Below are positions 61,703-64,000 of a stretch of DNA of 64,000 nucleotides, piece by piece. Positions within the stretch are counted from its first letter, which is position 1, and each line of letters opens with the position of its first letter. Below the pieces are notes generated by a model. It was not told where the DNA came from, did no database searches, and saw nothing but the letters and a program-made list of their open reading frames with translations. The translations under genes were made by a program, and so were the position numbers. The stretch lies in contig OZ220497.1 of assembly GCA_965116245.1 (NCBI GenBank), positions 496,001 through 560,000 on the forward strand, given 5' to 3'. The DNA is from Poriferisodalis sp965116245. GTDB lineage: Bacteria; Actinomycetota; Acidimicrobiia; Acidimicrobiales; Poriferisodalaceae.

Positions 61703-62874
61703 CGCGACCTGCCCAAAATCAGCGTGGCGCTGCCCATGCGAGTGGCGAGGCTGCCTCCGGTGCCGTGCGCCAACGCAAGCTCGCAGTCGGGTACCTGCAC
61801 GGCGTGGTGCGCTTCGCCGCGAAGCTGACGCACGGCTTCAATCACCTTGGTCATGCCGCCACGGTTGGCTGGATGGTTGTTGCAGAGGCCGCCACCGTCT
61901 GTGTTGAATGGCAACTCGCCATGCGGTGACTGCAACGAGCCGTCGGACACGAAACGTCCTCCGTGACCCTTCTCGCAAAAGCCCAGGTCTTCCAACGTCA
62001 TCAACACGGTGATCGTGAAGCTGTCATATATGGAGGCATAGTCAATGTCGGCGGGTGTCACACCGGCCTCGGCAAAAGCCAGCGGACCCGAGCGCACAGC
62101 CCCGGTGTAGGTCAAGTCAATTCGGCCGCCGCCGGTGTGTTTGACCGCGGTGCCGGTGCCCAAAACCGGCACGCAGTGACGATCAAGCGACGCTGCTATC
62201 GCTTCGCTGACCAACACCAGGGCGCCACCGCCATCGGTGATCACGCAGCAGTCCAACCGGTGCAGCGGGTCGGAGATCATCGGCGAGGACACCACGTCAT
62301 CCACCGTGACTAAGTCTTTCAGAAATGCGTTGGGGTTGTGCTGCGCATGGGTTGACGCCGCGACTTTGATCTCTGCCAGTTGCTCTGATGTGGTGCCGAA
62401 CTCATGCATATGTCGCGCCGCGGCCAGCGCATAGCCGCCTGGCACCGACATACCAAACTGGTTCTCAAATGAGGCCTCTGGTGCCGAACTGAACCGGGCA
62501 CTGCCACCCGGACCCGCCCCGCCGGTGCGGGGCTTACCCGCCAGTGTGACAAGTGCCACCTGCACCTGGCCTGCCGCAATTGCTGCCGCAGCGTGCTGAA
62601 CATGCACCAGGTAGGACGAGCCGCCCGCCTCAGTGTCGTCTACATAGCTGCAGTTGAGGCCCAAGTACTCCACCATCGACAGAGCACCAAAGCCGGGCGC
62701 ATCGCCAGCGGAGTAGTAGGCGTCTACATCGGCCAATGTCAGCCCAGCGTCGGCCAGCGCGCCCGCGGCTACTTCGGCATGGACCTGAGGCAGCGTGCGG
62801 TAGGGCAGTTCACGCTCAGGATGCTCGTACGCGCCCGCAATGAGGGCCTTCCCGCGAATCGTCACCGAAGGCAA
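61699..62874 (-). CDS. thiolase-superfamily protein (SCP2/Ltp2-like) lacking the nucleophilic Cys
   Basis: 391 aa thiolase fold: AGALADAGLTLADVDAYYSAG, SVPGGYALAAARHMHEFGTT, DIDYASIYDSFTITVLMTLEDLGF, FNTDGGGLCNNHPANRGGMTKVIEAVRQLRG, HGTGG. Where condensing thiolases have the nucleophilic Cys, this one reads TEAGGSSYL (81-89). Loss of that Cys together with a DUF35 partner matches steroid side-chain retro-aldolases (Ltp2 type). Inference: C-C bond cleavage of a beta-hydroxyacyl-CoA by aldol rather than thiolytic chemistry. A further Cys in GGGLCNNHP remains. Confidence 0.85.
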   Translation of the reverse strand: MPSVTIRGKALIAGAYEHPERELPYRTLPQVHAEVAAGALADAGLTLADVDAYYSAGDAPGFGALSMVEYLGLNCSYVDDTEAGGSSYLVHVQHAAAAIAAGQVQVALVTLAGKPRTGGAGPGGSARFSSAPEASFENQFGMSVPGGYALAAARHMHEFGTTSEQLAEIKVAASTHAQHNPNAFLKDLVTVDDVVSSPMISDPLHRLDCCVITDGGGALVLVSEAIAASLDRHCVPVLGTGTAVKHTGGGRIDLTYTGAVRSGPLAFAEAGVTPADIDYASIYDSFTITVLMTLEDLGFCEKGHGGRFVSDGSLQSPHGELPFNTDGGGLCNNHPANRGGMTKVIEAVRQLRGEAHHAVQVPDCELALAHGTGGSLATRMGSATLILGRSR

Positions 62875-62924
62875 GCTAGCCGTTGCGTCAATCTGGGCTC
62901 AGGTCGGTCGCTAACGTCGCGACG

Positions 62925-64000
62925 ATGCTGAAGCCATACAGAGTGCTAGACCTCACCGACCACCGGGGCGCAATGTGTACCTCAATCCTGGGTTCGTTGG
63001 GCGCAGAGGTGATCTTGGTGGAAGGCCCCGACGGTCGAGGCCGCCGCCATCGCCAGTGTGGACCCGACGGCACTTCGCTGAGTTGGTGGAATCTGAGACG
63101 CGGCGCACAAAGCTGCGTAATCGCTGACCGTGACGAGTTGCTGAAGCTTGTAGCCGGTGCAGACGCCCTAATCGAGTCTCCCGACCCCGGACTCGGTTTA
63201 GATCCAGTAGAACTGCGCACGATCAATCCGGGCCTCGTGCATACCACCGTTACGGCTTTCGGTAGCACGGGACCTAAGGCTCAATGGGCAGCGTCGGATC
63301 TCACCATCGCTGCGGCCGCTGGCAGCGCCGCCATTACCGGCGACACCGACCGGGCACCGCTACGCATCACCGCACCACAGAGCTGGTTGCACGCCGGGTC
63401 ACACGCGGCGGTCGGCACTGCACTGGCGCTGCGCCAACGCGACCTGAGCGGATACGGCCAGCACGTAGATGTCTCAGCGCAGCAAGCGATGATGCAAACC
63501 GCGTTCCCAGGAATAGTCGCCGCTCCCAACGAGTACCCGTCGGCCAGACGGACCTCCGGAGGCATCTTGCTGCTCAACTTCCACCTGCAGTTCGTATACC
63601 CGGCAGCGGACGGCTATGTGTCCATCACGCTGCTGTTCGGCGACACGATGGGGCGCTTCACCGCCCGGCTGATGGACTGGGTGCGAGAGACAGGCTGCTG
63701 TGACAACGAGCTAGCGGAGCTGGATTGGGTGGAGTTCGGGATGCGGTTGTTCACCGATCCCGACAACGCACCCGGCCAACTGGAAGCGGCCAAGGCAGCC
63801 ATTACCCGACTGACCAGCTCACGCACCCGAGCTGAACTGTTCTCAGAGGCGCAGAGGCGAGAGCTGCTGCTCGCCCCCGTGTATTCACCCGCGGAGCTGA
63901 CGAACATCGAGCACTTCCACGAACGCGGCTATTGGGACACGATCAATGACTCAGCTTGGGGCAGCGTGACCACCCCTGGGGCGTGGTGCAAACCCGCCAG
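62925..64000 (+). CDS. CaiB/BaiF CoA-transferase, 3' end beyond the window
   Basis: Open from ATG 62925 to the last base, about 358 residues. MLKPYRVLDLTDHRGAMCTS, LGAEVILVEGPDG, FGSTGPKAQWAASDLTIAAAAG, and D182 in GQHVDVSAQQ. It parallels domain 1 of the protein at 58072 throughout (TGPK, VDxSAQQ, DWVEFGM, APVYSPAEL), so it may likewise be a two-domain protein continuing past the window. Divergent from the thiolase-like gene with a gap of 50 nt. Confidence 0.88.
   Translation, partial: MLKPYRVLDLTDHRGAMCTSILGSLGAEVILVEGPDGRGRRHRQCGPDGTSLSWWNLRRGAQSCVIADRDELLKLVAGADALIESPDPGLGLDPVELRTINPGLVHTTVTAFGSTGPKAQWAASDLTIAAAAGSAAITGDTDRAPLRITAPQSWLHAGSHAAVGTALALRQRDLSGYGQHVDVSAQQAMMQTAFPGIVAAPNEYPSARRTSGGILLLNFHLQFVYPAADGYVSITLLFGDTMGRFTARLMDWVRETGCCDNELAELDWVEFGMRLFTDPDNAPGQLEAAKAAITRLTSSRTRAELFSEAQRRELLLAPVYSPAELTNIEHFHERGYWDTINDSAWGSVTTPGAWCKPA

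Overview
The window looks like chromosomal DNA of a GC-rich free-living actinobacterium. The gene repertoire points to the Acidimicrobiia or a relative: four luciferase-like (probably F420- or flavin-dependent) oxidoreductases, an SCO6745-type protein, CaiB/BaiF CoA-transferases in four genes, a P450, acyl-CoA carboxylase, crotonase and thiolase-like genes, and secreted proteins with poly-Thr linkers. This assignment is inferred from gene content; no rRNA or tRNA gene was seen. Genes are dense, on both strands, with mostly short intergenic gaps. I see no insertion sequence, integrase, phage gene or CRISPR array. The only nucleic-acid-binding regulator-like protein is an HU homolog.

Layout. 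1-4.1 kb: exopolyphosphatase (Ppx/GppA plus HD) and a secreted LysM protein built from four indistinguishable 399-bp tandem repeats. 4.1-14 kb: YbaK-type deacylase, luciferase-like oxidoreductases, acyl-CoA dehydrogenase, a flavin oxidase of the alkylglycerone-phosphate synthase type, an orphan amino-acid-type binding lipoprotein and an ABC-F ATPase. 14-22 kb: housekeeping and repair genes (SbcD-like phosphoesterase, SurE, 5-formyl-THF cyclo-ligase, 3-methyladenine glycosylase I), two MFS transporters, an SDR and a sterol-desaturase-like hydroxylase.

22-28 kb, minus strand: a run of PaaK-like ligase, NIPSNAP, HpcH aldolase, AIM24 protein, a protein ending in CxxC, and then a UGSC-family selenoprotein. 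The UGSC gene has an in-frame UGA (U92) followed 11 nt later by a 7-bp hairpin with an AGUCU loop, as expected of a bacterial SECIS element. This is the most notable item in the window. A glyoxalase-like gene follows, whose Shine-Dalgarno sequence can pair with an upstream anti-SD stretch.

29.4-31 kb: a secreted fibronectin-III/poly-Thr protein gene broken by two compensating one-base indels in A runs and preceded by a 16-C tract. 31-44 kb: aminotransferase, lipoprotein, nitroreductase-SRPBCC fusion, a plsC-CaiB-CaiB operon with overlapping start/stop codons, dienelactone hydrolase, amidohydrolase and esterase. 44-54 kb: both subunits of a biotin-dependent acyl-CoA carboxylase, HSL-type esterase, an amidohydrolase lacking the usual metal ligands, MDR oxidoreductase, crotonase, P450 and HU. 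54-58 kb: dipeptide-type ABC importer (binding protein and two permeases, no ATPases). 58-64 kb: a double-domain CaiB/BaiF protein, RidA-like protein, a DUF35/thiolase-like pair resembling steroid side-chain aldolases, and a second CaiB/BaiF gene cut by the window end.

The enzymes together suggest CoA-thioester catabolism of lipids, isoprenoids, sterols or aromatic acids: activation or CoA transfer, dehydrogenation, hydration, carboxylation and aldol or thiolytic cleavage. A second theme is short (11-18 bp) tandem duplications in many intergenic spacers, each with its own sequence.
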